DNA from: Candidatus Rifleibacteriota bacterium
GTDB lineage: Bacteria > Muiribacteriota > Ozemobacteria > Ozemobacterales > Ozemobacteraceae
Length of the DNA: 37,118 bases
Assembly: GCA_018818125.1 (NCBI GenBank)
Contig: JAHISQ010000158.1
Span: 1-37,118 of the forward strand
Reading direction: 5' to 3'
The position numbers were made by a program, and so were the translations under genes. Positions 8,874 to 15,518 of the stretch are shown in pieces; positions within the stretch are counted from its first letter, which is position 1, and every line of letters begins with the position of its first letter. The notes beneath the pieces are model-generated. The model saw nothing but the letters and a program-made list of their open reading frames with translations, was not told the DNA's origin and made no database searches.

Positions 8874-9401
8874 ATGAACAAACCATCAGACAACCGATTT
8901 ATAATCCTTCGTGGCCCTTCTGGTTCAGGAAAGACCACGGTGGCGCGTGATCTATTTGCACGTGTAACCCGGAAGACTGTAATTATTCACCAGGACTATT
9001 ACCGATTCATTTTCAATCCAGCAGGTGGAGGTGGCAATCTGAATTCTGGGGTAATACACCGTATGATTGAACATAATTGTCTGACCGCTCTCATGGCAGA
9101 CTATGATGTGATTCTTGAGGGTATTTTATCGGTGAAAGCATATAGCACTGTGCTTGACAACATTATCGCTCAACATGCAGGACCTGCCTACATGTTCTAC
9201 TTCGATATACCGTTTGAAGAGACAGCGCGCAGGCATGAGACCCGGCAGCATTGCTCGGACTTCACAGTTGAAGACATGAAATCATGGTATGCAGCCGCGC
9301 ACCGATCTCACCACTCATTGGAAAAAATCATACCTGAGAGTTATTCGATTGAGCAGACGGTTTCTCATATTCTGGGCGTCACAAAAATAGCTAATCCATA
9401 A
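8874..9401 (+). CDS. P-loop kinase (AAA_33 / zeta-toxin-like nucleotide kinase fold)
   Basis: This 175-aa protein has a perfect Walker A, GPSGSGKT (14-21), after the first strand. A HQDYYR segment follows strand 2, where small-molecule kinases bind substrate, then DVILEGILS in a Walker-B-like strand and an arginine-bearing lid (ETARRHETRQH). This layout fits cytoplasmic phosphotransferases of the uridine kinase, chloramphenicol phosphotransferase and zeta-toxin type. The substrate cannot be told, and no antitoxin gene is adjacent, so a toxin role is not supported. The ATG at 8874 was preferred over an in-frame TTG at 8838, which lies inside the likely promoter. It is the first gene of the AT-rich accessory stretch and appears to stand alone, with a hairpin just after the stop. 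Confidence 0.8.
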   Translation: MNKPSDNRFIILRGPSGSGKTTVARDLFARVTRKTVIIHQDYYRFIFNPAGGGGNLNSGVIHRMIEHNCLTALMADYDVILEGILSVKAYSTVLDNIIAQHAGPAYMFYFDIPFEETARRHETRQHCSDFTVEDMKSWYAAAHRSHHSLEKIIPESYSIEQTVSHILGVTKIANP

Positions 9402-9412
9402 GGCGGGGAAAA

Positions 9413-9450
9413 TGAATCTGTTTCTGATATCGTCAGATTCAGCCTGTTTT
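9413..9450 (+). terminator. Possible terminator after the kinase gene
   Basis: An 8-bp perfect stem, TGAATCTG (9413-9420) with CAGATTCA (9434-9441), encloses a 13-nt loop. It begins 12 nt after the kinase stop codon. The following T-stretch is short (9447-9450) and displaced, so it would be weak. Confidence 0.4.
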
Positions 9451-9563
9451 CTCTGACTGCCGCAGCAAGCGGCTGAGTTCAATAGAAGCGTAAAAGAAAA
9501 ATTGAGCGCCGTTTACGACAAGCGTAGTTATCATGAGTAATGCACAAAAAAACGATCAGAATT

Positions 9564-10097
9564 TTATATCGCCACAGAGGAGCAGATAAAGTCAGCCGGC
9601 TTTCTGTTCTCATGCGCTTTTCTTAGAATCTCATATACAGCGGTCCCTTTAAGTTTGGCATTCCGACTGATAAAACTGAAAGCAGTCCAATCATCTGCAT
9701 TGCCGATCCTTGGATCGGCGCCGCCTTCAAGAAGAGCGTTCAAAATCTCTGGATTGGGATTACTTTCCGCTGCCATCATCAGGGCTGTAGTTGGAGAAGA
9801 ATGTGTAGGGGGTGAATCTGAATCGGTATCGATATACCCATTTACTCCATAACGTCTTTCATTAGGCTTCGCACCCGCTCGTATTAGCTCCAAAATGACC
9901 TCAGGATCCTGAGTCCTGACTGCTGCAAGCATCAAGACTGTTCTTGTGTCAGGTGCCCGCGCTTTAACTGGTGCTCCTCGCTTTATAGCAGCCCGAACCT
10001 GCTCAAGCGTGGGCTGGCTTCCTTCTCTCGTAAACATTTTGATTAAATCTGGTTTTGAAAACAAAAAACCGAACAGGTAATCAATAATGGCTCGCAT
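9564..10097 (-). CDS. Ankyrin-repeat protein
   Basis: This 177-aa protein has at least two ankyrin-type repeats, at about residues 52-78 (TVLMLAAVRTQDPEVILELIRAGA) and 104-130 (TALMMAAESNPNPEILNALLEGGA). Each shows the T-x-L-M-x-A-A start and the L...GA end of the fold, and partial repeats flank them. The N-terminal 20 residues are hydrophobic and aromatic and could be a weak membrane anchor, but there is no clean signal peptide. A GGGAGAA ribosome binding site precedes the ATG. Such proteins bind other proteins; the partner is unknown. It is oriented against its neighbours and has no operon. Confidence 0.85.
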   Translation of the reverse strand: MRAIIDYLFGFLFSKPDLIKMFTREGSQPTLEQVRAAIKRGAPVKARAPDTRTVLMLAAVRTQDPEVILELIRAGAKPNERRYGVNGYIDTDSDSPPTHSSPTTALMMAAESNPNPEILNALLEGGADPRIGNADDWTAFSFISRNAKLKGTAVYEILRKAHENRKPADFICSSVAI

Positions 10098-10198
10098 TAT
10101 TTATTCTCCCAATGATATTTTGTATGCACATATCATGCAAGCACGCAAATGTGGATTACGAAACATTACGCGTCAATTGTATGGTTGCTTAATATTTT

Positions 10199-10227
10199 TT
10201 GCAATTTGAATTTTCTCAGGATATATT
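10199..10227 (+). promoter_or_regulatory. Orphan promoter ahead of the candidate small RNA
   Basis: TTGCAA (10199-10204) and TATATT (10222-10227) are separated by exactly 17 nt. The -10 matches five of six consensus bases and the -35 four of six. No open reading frame follows before the terminator at 10282. Confidence 0.45.
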
Positions 10228-10233
10228 TCAAAA

Positions 10234-10316
10234 CCTCAAAATAACGCAGGTCTGTTAAAGAATCTCTGGAAACTGTGCACTGTCTGCAGAGAATTCCTTT
10301 CTCTGCAGACTTTTTT
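10234..10316 (+). ncRNA. Candidate intergenic small RNA (about 80 nt)
   Basis: A well-spaced promoter (10199-10227) and a textbook terminator (10282-10316) bracket about 80 nt with no reading frame. The predicted RNA would have an unstructured A/C-rich 5' part and a 12-bp terminator stem, the usual form of a trans-acting sRNA. It could instead be the leftover leader and terminator of a deleted gene. No homology can be claimed. Confidence 0.4.
10282..10316 (+). terminator. Strong Rho-independent terminator
   Basis: A perfect 12-bp stem, GTCTGCAGAGAA (10282-10293) with TTCTCTGCAGAC (10299-10310), encloses a 5-nt loop and is followed at once by six T (10311-10316). The nearest annotated plus-strand gene ends nearly 900 nt upstream, with an antisense gene between, so the terminator has no obvious client other than the orphan promoter. 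Confidence 0.85.
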
Positions 10317-10333
10317 GAGCTCTGAAAAAGCTG

Positions 10334-10374
10334 CATTATTGAGAACTTCTATGGCGACTACGACTGTTCTAATT
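10334..10374 (+). pseudogene. Relic of a methyltransferase gene 3' end
   Basis: Positions 10334-10370 match 12187-12223 of the downstream methyltransferase gene at 35 of 37 bases. A 1-nt deletion follows, then AATT matches again. In the corresponding frame it reads IIENFYGDYDCSNF against IIENFYGGYDCSQF in the intact gene. Both substitutions lie in a clean reading frame, but an in-frame TGA stands a few codons upstream and the rest of the gene is gone. It is best read as the stub of a duplicated or recombined copy. Confidence 0.7.
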
Positions 10375-10433
10375 TTTGCTTGGCAATAACCGAAAACCCA
10401 GCGCATTTGCCGGGCAAACAGGCCTTTTTTCGT

Positions 10434-10463
10434 TTGACACTAATCCCTCATTGTCCCTAAGAT
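10434..10463 (+). promoter_or_regulatory. Putative promoter of the polysaccharide deacetylase gene
   Basis: A consensus TTGACA at 10434-10439 is followed after 18 nt by TAAGAT (10458-10463). The expected start, near 10470, would leave a leader of about 47 nt before the ATG. Confidence 0.5.
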
Positions 10464-10516
10464 ATCAAAACATAGAATCGGTATAAAAATAATCGTTATG
10501 CAACAATGGAGCATAC

Positions 10517-11266
10517 ATGAAGAAAATATTTTGGGTAATCGCTGGGGTGCTTTTCCTACTAGCGATTCCCTATAAGGTTAGTAAACTTGAGTCATTCCAG
10601 TTTTTTGGTGAGCTGGTAAGTAGAGTTGAAACCTCAGAAAAAATAGTTTCGTTAACATTCGACGATGGCCCAACCAACGGTAAGACAGAGGAGATTCTCG
10701 CCATTTTAAAAGAGAATGAAGTTAGGGCTACGTTCTATCTGGTTGGAGAAGCGATGACAAAAAATATGGATCAAACCAAACTCATAGTAAATCAAGGACA
10801 TGAAATAGGTAATCACTCATACTCACATCAAAAAATGATGCTCAAAGGGTACAACTTTGTACGAGAAGAAATAGATAGAACTAACGAGTTAATTAGACAG
10901 GCAGGTTATTTGGGGCAAGTAACTTTTAGGGCACCTTACGGAAGAAAATTATTTGTGTTGCCATATTTTCTGCAAAAAAACAATATAATTTCCGTAATGT
11001 GGGATGTAGAACCCGACAGCATATTGCCTCTAGACGCGAGTCCTGAGGAGCTAATAGATTATGCAATAGAGAATACCAAGCCGGGTTCAATTATTCTAAT
11101 GCACGTTATGTTTAATTCGAGATCAAATTCAATGACTGCTATTCCTGGAATAATTAAAGGCCTTAAGTCCAGGGGTTATCGTTTCGTAACAGTATCAGAG
11201 TTAATAAATAACAATGGCGAGCATAACAAAGCTATTGACACAGAACAAAAAAGTATCGAGCATTGA
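10517..11266 (+). CDS. Membrane-anchored polysaccharide deacetylase (NodB domain, CE4)
   Basis: This 249-aa protein has an N-terminal hydrophobic segment (about 5-17) that would export or anchor it, then a complete NodB/CE4 domain. Motif 1 is TFDDGP (47-52, catalytic and metal Asp49/50), motif 2 is HSYSH (100-104, metal His), motif 3 is RAPYGR (138-143), motif 4 is around MWDVEPD, and motif 5 is LMH (194-196). It should therefore be an active metal-dependent N-deacetylase of envelope or extracellular glycan, such as peptidoglycan GlcNAc or an exopolysaccharide; the substrate is not readable. A GGAG ribosome binding site precedes the ATG. The gene is visibly AT-richer than the rest of the window, with many ATA and AGA codons, suggesting transfer. 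A weak 5-bp hairpin plus six T near 11296-11325 may terminate it. Confidence 0.93.
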   Translation: MKKIFWVIAGVLFLLAIPYKVSKLESFQFFGELVSRVETSEKIVSLTFDDGPTNGKTEEILAILKENEVRATFYLVGEAMTKNMDQTKLIVNQGHEIGNHSYSHQKMMLKGYNFVREEIDRTNELIRQAGYLGQVTFRAPYGRKLFVLPYFLQKNNIISVMWDVEPDSILPLDASPEELIDYAIENTKPGSIILMHVMFNSRSNSMTAIPGIIKGLKSRGYRFVTVSELINNNGEHNKAIDTEQKSIEH

Positions 11267-11515
11267 TATCGTTTAGTGCTAGAAATAAACTACAACAGTT
11301 ATTGTGTGCTCCAAACTGCTTTTTTGTCTGGTTATGGCGATGTCAGGGCTCAAATCGCGTCATTCGAGGAGTTTATGCAACGATGATATCAGGATGGGCG
11401 AATGAGCATGTTTCTGAAAGCTGTTGAATTCAACAAGACGATGCACAGAAATCGGTTTCTGCTGCCTCTTTCCAGACAGTGAGTTTGATCGTAGAGTGTC
11501 AAATTAGGAGAAGAT

Positions 11516-12274
11516 ATGACCCAACAGAATTATGGAGTAGACGAAGCAGTTCACAGTCACGAAATTTACGATGTTATCAACTCGTTTGATTACGATATTC
11601 CGTTTTGGCTCGAACAGGCAAGAAATGCAAATGGTCCAGTTATGGAACTCTGCTGTGGCACCGGTCGTATTACAGTGCCGCTTGCAAAATATGAAATCCC
11701 GATCGTTGGAGCCGACTGTTCCCAAAACATGCTCGATGGCTTTAAAAAGCGTTGTGCGCGCGAAAACGTTTTTCCACGTTCGATTTTAGCTGACATGCGT
11801 AATTTCGACATTCCAGAACGATTTTCGCTGATATTCGTTCCTTTCAATTCATTCCAATGTCTTTATTCTTTGACCGATATAGAGGCTGCGCTGGCTTGTA
11901 TCCGCCGCCATCTTTCTCCCACTGGCCGATTCATTCTGGATGTTTTCAATCCATCCATTGAAATTATGGTCGACCGCTTTCGTGAAGAACAGGAAAACGA
12001 GACGCTCAACGTTCCTGCAAAAGGTGTTGTGCGCTGGAAAGAAAAATGTCGTTACGACGCGGCGGCACAAGTCAATCGTGTAACCTGGACCTTCATATTT
12101 CGAGACGGAAAAAAAGAAATTCAGCGACTCGATATGCGTTGCTTCTATCCGCAGGAACTTTTGGTATTGCTGAAGGCAAATGGCTTCATAATTGAGAACT
12201 TCTATGGCGGCTACGACTGTTCTCAATTCCGTTCAGAGTCGTCCAAGCAGATTCTCATCTGTCGCCCCGGGTGA
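11516..12274 (+). CDS. Class I SAM-dependent methyltransferase
   Basis: This 252-aa Rossmann-fold methyltransferase has motif I ELCCGTG (44-50) and a motif II acidic region, GADCSQNML (65-73). An ADMRNF segment follows at the adenine-binding position, then a FNSFQCL strand and a GRFILDVFNP strand. The C-terminal half is a mixed beta region typical of the Methyltransf_25/11-like group seen with small-molecule substrates. The target is unknown. An AGGAGA ribosome binding site precedes the ATG. It is followed 44 nt later by the FecR-like gene and may be co-transcribed with it. A 37-bp near-copy of its 3' end lies 1.85 kb upstream, beyond the deacetylase gene. Confidence 0.9.
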   Translation: MTQQNYGVDEAVHSHEIYDVINSFDYDIPFWLEQARNANGPVMELCCGTGRITVPLAKYEIPIVGADCSQNMLDGFKKRCARENVFPRSILADMRNFDIPERFSLIFVPFNSFQCLYSLTDIEAALACIRRHLSPTGRFILDVFNPSIEIMVDRFREEQENETLNVPAKGVVRWKEKCRYDAAAQVNRVTWTFIFRDGKKEIQRLDMRCFYPQELLVLLKANGFIIENFYGGYDCSQFRSESSKQILICRPG

Positions 12275-12318
12275 TATCATATCATCACTGGAAAATTGAA
12301 GTTAACAGAGGAGATACA

Positions 12319-13053
12319 ATGTCCAAAAAAGCAATCGTTTTTCTATCTGCTATTTTGTTTTTTGCACTTGCCAATGCCAGTGCATTCGCCGAGATTCGCG
12401 CTCTGACACTGGACGGAAAGCCTGTTGTTTTATCTGATGATGGCACATGGTCTTATACTGAGATTACAGTTGAAACCATCAATCCTAATGGATCTGCCAG
12501 TGATATGAGTGATGAAAACTTCCCATTCACCTGCAAAGTAATTGGAGAAATCGCTGGTGGTTTTTACCTTGATGGCTCGACCTGGCAACCGATTACTCAA
12601 GATCAAGTTTTTACCAAATCAGCAAAGCTAAAATCCTCAGAGAAATTTACCCTCGAAGTCGAATTGCCAAAGGGTAACAAGATAAAACTGTTCAATGAAA
12701 GCATAGTTGAAATTTTCTCCCCCATAAGATCAAAACCAGGGAAATTGGCTCAGTTGTGTAGTCTTGAATCAGGGGAGGCTAATTTTGCCATCAGTCTTGA
12801 TGGCCGGGAGCTTTTGACCTGTAGAATCGGTGATGGTGAAGTTCTAGGTGCTTCTGGGTTGTTTAAGATTATTTTTGATCTAAAAAACCAAAGTGGAGAG
12901 GTTGTTGTCAAGAATGGACTGGTTGAGGTTATCACTAGCAACACTCCAGACCACAAAAATTTTAAAATTTCCGGATTTTATAAGAGCATGATTGAAAATG
13001 GCAAATTTTCAAGTCCCACACAAGCTTCCATAATCACTTATTCTTGGCGCTAA
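12319..13053 (+). CDS. Secreted FecR-like protein
   Basis: This 244-aa protein has a signal peptide (basic start, hydrophobic 5-19, cleavage near the SAFA at 21-24). A short DGKPVVLSDDGTWSY segment follows, a motif common near the start of small periplasmic proteins. Residues about 60-210 read like a FecR-type beta domain: a G-rich strand, a W-x-P-I step, then a series of strands ending in GEVVVKNGLVEVIT. The longer frame begins at 12271, but the ATG at 12319 has GAGGAG upstream and starts the signal peptide cleanly. There is no TonB or sigma partner nearby, so the classical Fec signalling role is not implied; a structural or sensing role in the periplasm is a guess. Confidence 0.75.
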   Translation: MSKKAIVFLSAILFFALANASAFAEIRALTLDGKPVVLSDDGTWSYTEITVETINPNGSASDMSDENFPFTCKVIGEIAGGFYLDGSTWQPITQDQVFTKSAKLKSSEKFTLEVELPKGNKIKLFNESIVEIFSPIRSKPGKLAQLCSLESGEANFAISLDGRELLTCRIGDGEVLGASGLFKIIFDLKNQSGEVVVKNGLVEVITSNTPDHKNFKISGFYKSMIENGKFSSPTQASIITYSWR

Positions 13054-13078
13054 CCAGCTCTTTTTATGTTTTCGCCAA

Positions 13079-15451
13079 TCAGTGCTCGACGCGGATCTCG
13101 ATTTCGCCGGCGGCCTGGTTGTCAGTTATGGCGCTGATACGGTGGGTGCCGGGTGAAAGTGGCCAGTAAGCTTCGTATGGCGGGGCGGTGCGAATGAATT
13201 CGCGGCCGTTTATCAGCCAGATTACCTCGGGCACCGGGCCTTCGGGCAGTGCGCGCAGCAGCGCGAAGTTTTCGTTGCTCGCTGACATTATGTAACAGTC
13301 GCCATCGTGCGGTGAGACTATTTTGATGCCACCATAAATTGTGCCCGGTATCTCTGATTTGAGTAACAATGGCCCGCTGCTGTATGTGGCGGGTGCGCCT
13401 GTTGATTCAAGACCGTGCATCTGCCACGGGTCGCCAATGCTCAGGTTGCCTGAAAGTCTGAACGGGTCGTGGTCGAGGTGTTGGCGCCGTCCTTTGATCC
13501 AGCTTGCGTAATCAGATGGTAGCTCGTGCGCGCCGCCTGATGACCGATGAAAGCTGCAGATCTCAAGTTCGCGACTGAACTCTGAAAATAGATCGTAACC
13601 AGAATGTGGGCAGAAATCAGATTTAGCCTGTCCGGAAGTTGAGCATACCAGAACCCGGCGAATGCCTTTGGGCATGACGATAATGCTGTCGTTGTATTCT
13701 TCGAGATAGTCGATAAGATTCTTGTAAATCGGGCCGCAAGCTGTAGTGCCAGACAGGGTGCGGGTTGGTGCGCCATTAAAATTGCCGACCCAGAGTGCGA
13801 TGATAAACTCGGTGTTGACCGCTACCAGCCAGCAGTCACGATAACCCGTGCTGGTGCCGGTTTTAATCGCAACCGGGCGTTTTGATTTGTAAAACGACGG
13901 GTTCCCAAAGGTAAACAGTCGGGCGGTGGGGTCGGCGAGAATATCGTAAACCAGAAAAGCGGATTGAGGCGACAATACCGATTTGATCTGTTGAGCCTGA
14001 CCGGTAAAGAATTTTAGCGACTTGAGGATACCGCCGTTGCGAAAAATGCCATAAGCTTTGACCAGATCCAACATTCTGATCTCGGGGTTGCCGATTGCCA
14101 GACCAAGCCCAAAAAAGTCTGCAGCACCTGGCCTTGATTGCAGAAGCTCTAGATCGACCAGTAGTGAAAAAAACGGTCTGATCCCGAGCAGGTTTATCAT
14201 TTTTATCGCTGCGGTATTGAGGCTGTTGCCAAGGGCTGTGCGGATGCTGACCGGGCCATAGGAACGCCGGTTGGCATTATACGGCATATACTCTCCCTGT
14301 GGCGTTTTGAAGGTCTGCATAGTGTCAGGCAACACGTAAGACGGGTAATAGCCATTTTCGAGCGCCAGTGCATATAAAAATGGTTTAAGAACCGATCCGC
14401 CTGATCTTTTGGCAATACAGGCATTGTTGAAGCCGCCAGCAAGCGGTCCGAATTCTGCAGAGCCGCTCATGGCAAGAATTTCAAGGGTTCTCGCATTGGC
14501 GATTATCGCAGCGATCTGAGAGGCTCCCTGTTTCATGAGACGCGGCAGATGTGCTTGAGTTGTTGCATACAAAAAATTCTGCAGATCGAGGTTGATGGTT
14601 GTCTGCTGCTTGCCCACGGGTTGCCCGAAAAGTGCGGCTGTAAGATCACAGAAATGCGGTGCGTAAAAGGGAACCTTGCGTCGATGCGTTGGAATATCCG
14701 TTTTCAGTGCATTTTGATATTGCTGCTGGTTACATTTGCCATGATTGAGCATCTGTTGCAGCACCCAGTTCCGCCGTTTTCTCAGCTGCTTATTGCCGGT
14801 GATTGAAAATGGATTATAGCGCCCGGGTGCCTGAATGGCTGCGGCAAGCGTTGCGCTTTCGCCGAGATTCAGCATGTCTGGCGCCTTGCCAAACAGCAGA
14901 TGTGCTGCGAGATAAATGCCGCGCACATTGCCAAACATTGATACCGCGTTGAGATAGTATTCCAGAATTTGATGTTTACTGGCGCTTTGTTCAAGCCAAA
15001 GTGCCATCAGCAGTTCCTGAATTTTACTTGAAAAGGTTCGTGGTCGTGGTCTAATTACTCGTATCAGCTGCTGGGAAATTGTCGATGCGCCTGAAACTAC
15101 GCGCTGATTGCTCAGATTCTGCCAGGCTGCCCGCATGATAGCTGGCAGATCAAAGCCAGGGTGTGTGTAAAAGTTACGGTCTTCGGCCAGCAACACTGCT
15201 TCGATAAGATCGGGCGAGTGGCTGGCGAGCTCAGTGTAAACTGACAGGTCACCGCGATCATCAGCATAAATCCGCATTAAACTGTTGCTGCGATCAGTCA
15301 GCGCACCACCGCTGCCAAACTGCTGCGCGAGATAGTGTCGTGGGTCTTCACTGACCATCGGCAGAATACTGCTACGGCAAAGCCACAGCCACGCCAATCC
15401 GGCGGCTGATATCAACAGCGCCAGCAGCAATTTATTTCTATATCGCAACAT
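13079..15451 (-). CDS. pbpC: Penicillin-binding protein 1C
   Basis: This 790-aa bifunctional peptidoglycan synthase has one N-terminal membrane helix (about 8-24). The GT51 glycosyltransferase motifs are present: EDRNFYTHPGFD with catalytic Glu90, GASTISQQLIR (121-131) and the KIQE..LE..ILE.YLN block. The transpeptidase has SVLK (Ser353, Lys356), SLN (410-412) and KTGTS (530-534), so both activities look intact. The C-terminal 150 residues match the BiPBP_C immunoglobulin-like domain. Its length is close to E. coli PbpC. It lies just downstream of the alpha-2-macroglobulin gene in the same direction, the classic pairing in which PBP1C is thought to repair wall breaches while the macroglobulin traps proteases. 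The ribosome binding site is weak, and a strong hairpin lies 19 nt upstream of its start, so it may be expressed less than its neighbour. Confidence 0.96.
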   Translation of the reverse strand: MLRYRNKLLLALLISAAGLAWLWLCRSSILPMVSEDPRHYLAQQFGSGGALTDRSNSLMRIYADDRGDLSVYTELASHSPDLIEAVLLAEDRNFYTHPGFDLPAIMRAAWQNLSNQRVVSGASTISQQLIRVIRPRPRTFSSKIQELLMALWLEQSASKHQILEYYLNAVSMFGNVRGIYLAAHLLFGKAPDMLNLGESATLAAAIQAPGRYNPFSITGNKQLRKRRNWVLQQMLNHGKCNQQQYQNALKTDIPTHRRKVPFYAPHFCDLTAALFGQPVGKQQTTINLDLQNFLYATTQAHLPRLMKQGASQIAAIIANARTLEILAMSGSAEFGPLAGGFNNACIAKRSGGSVLKPFLYALALENGYYPSYVLPDTMQTFKTPQGEYMPYNANRRSYGPVSIRTALGNSLNTAAIKMINLLGIRPFFSLLVDLELLQSRPGAADFFGLGLAIGNPEIRMLDLVKAYGIFRNGGILKSLKFFTGQAQQIKSVLSPQSAFLVYDILADPTARLFTFGNPSFYKSKRPVAIKTGTSTGYRDCWLVAVNTEFIIALWVGNFNGAPTRTLSGTTACGPIYKNLIDYLEEYNDSIIVMPKGIRRVLVCSTSGQAKSDFCPHSGYDLFSEFSRELEICSFHRSSGGAHELPSDYASWIKGRRQHLDHDPFRLSGNLSIGDPWQMHGLESTGAPATYSSGPLLLKSEIPGTIYGGIKIVSPHDGDCYIMSASNENFALLRALPEGPVPEVIWLINGREFIRTAPPYEAYWPLSPGTHRISAITDNQAAGEIEIRVEH

Positions 15452-15469
15452 TTGTATATCTCATGAGAA

Positions 15470-15507
15470 AGCAAAGCCGACAACCACAGGAGGTTGTCGG
15501 CTTTGCT
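15470..15507 (-). terminator. Long hairpin between alpha-2-macroglobulin and pbpC
   Basis: A perfect 16-bp stem (15470-15485 with 15492-15507) has a 6-nt loop and sits between the macroglobulin stop and the pbpC start. On the minus strand it is followed by TTCTC rather than a long U-tract, so it may be a partial terminator, an attenuator or an RNA-stability element that lowers pbpC expression. Confidence 0.7.
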
Positions 15508-15518
15508 TATTCAGGCTT

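Larger units (their letters stand above)
10098..10516. other. 419-nt intergenic region holding promoters, a terminator and a gene relic
   Basis: No credible open reading frame lies here. On the plus strand it carries a promoter-like pair at 10199-10227, a strong terminator at 10282-10316, a short relic matching the methyltransferase gene at 10334-10374, and the promoter of the deacetylase gene at 10434-10463. It looks like a junction where sequence was lost and gained. Confidence 0.7.

Noticed and set aside
8874..9401. Zeta-type toxin of a toxin-antitoxin pair
   Set aside because: The P-loop kinase fold fits, but no small antitoxin gene lies upstream or downstream in the same direction.
10406..10430. 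TTTGC/GCAAA hairpin followed by GGCC and six T, resembling a terminator
   Set aside because: The stem is only 5 bp and is separated from the T-run by 6 nt, so it is unlikely to terminate; the strong hairpin at 10282-10316 is the credible one.
11336..11481. Two short overlapping frames (23 and 26 codons) between the deacetylase and methyltransferase genes
   Set aside because: No ribosome binding sites, no recognisable domain, and too short to separate from chance.
9402..13053. Integron-like cassette array
   Set aside because: Genes lie in both orientations and I find no repeated attC-type core sites between them.
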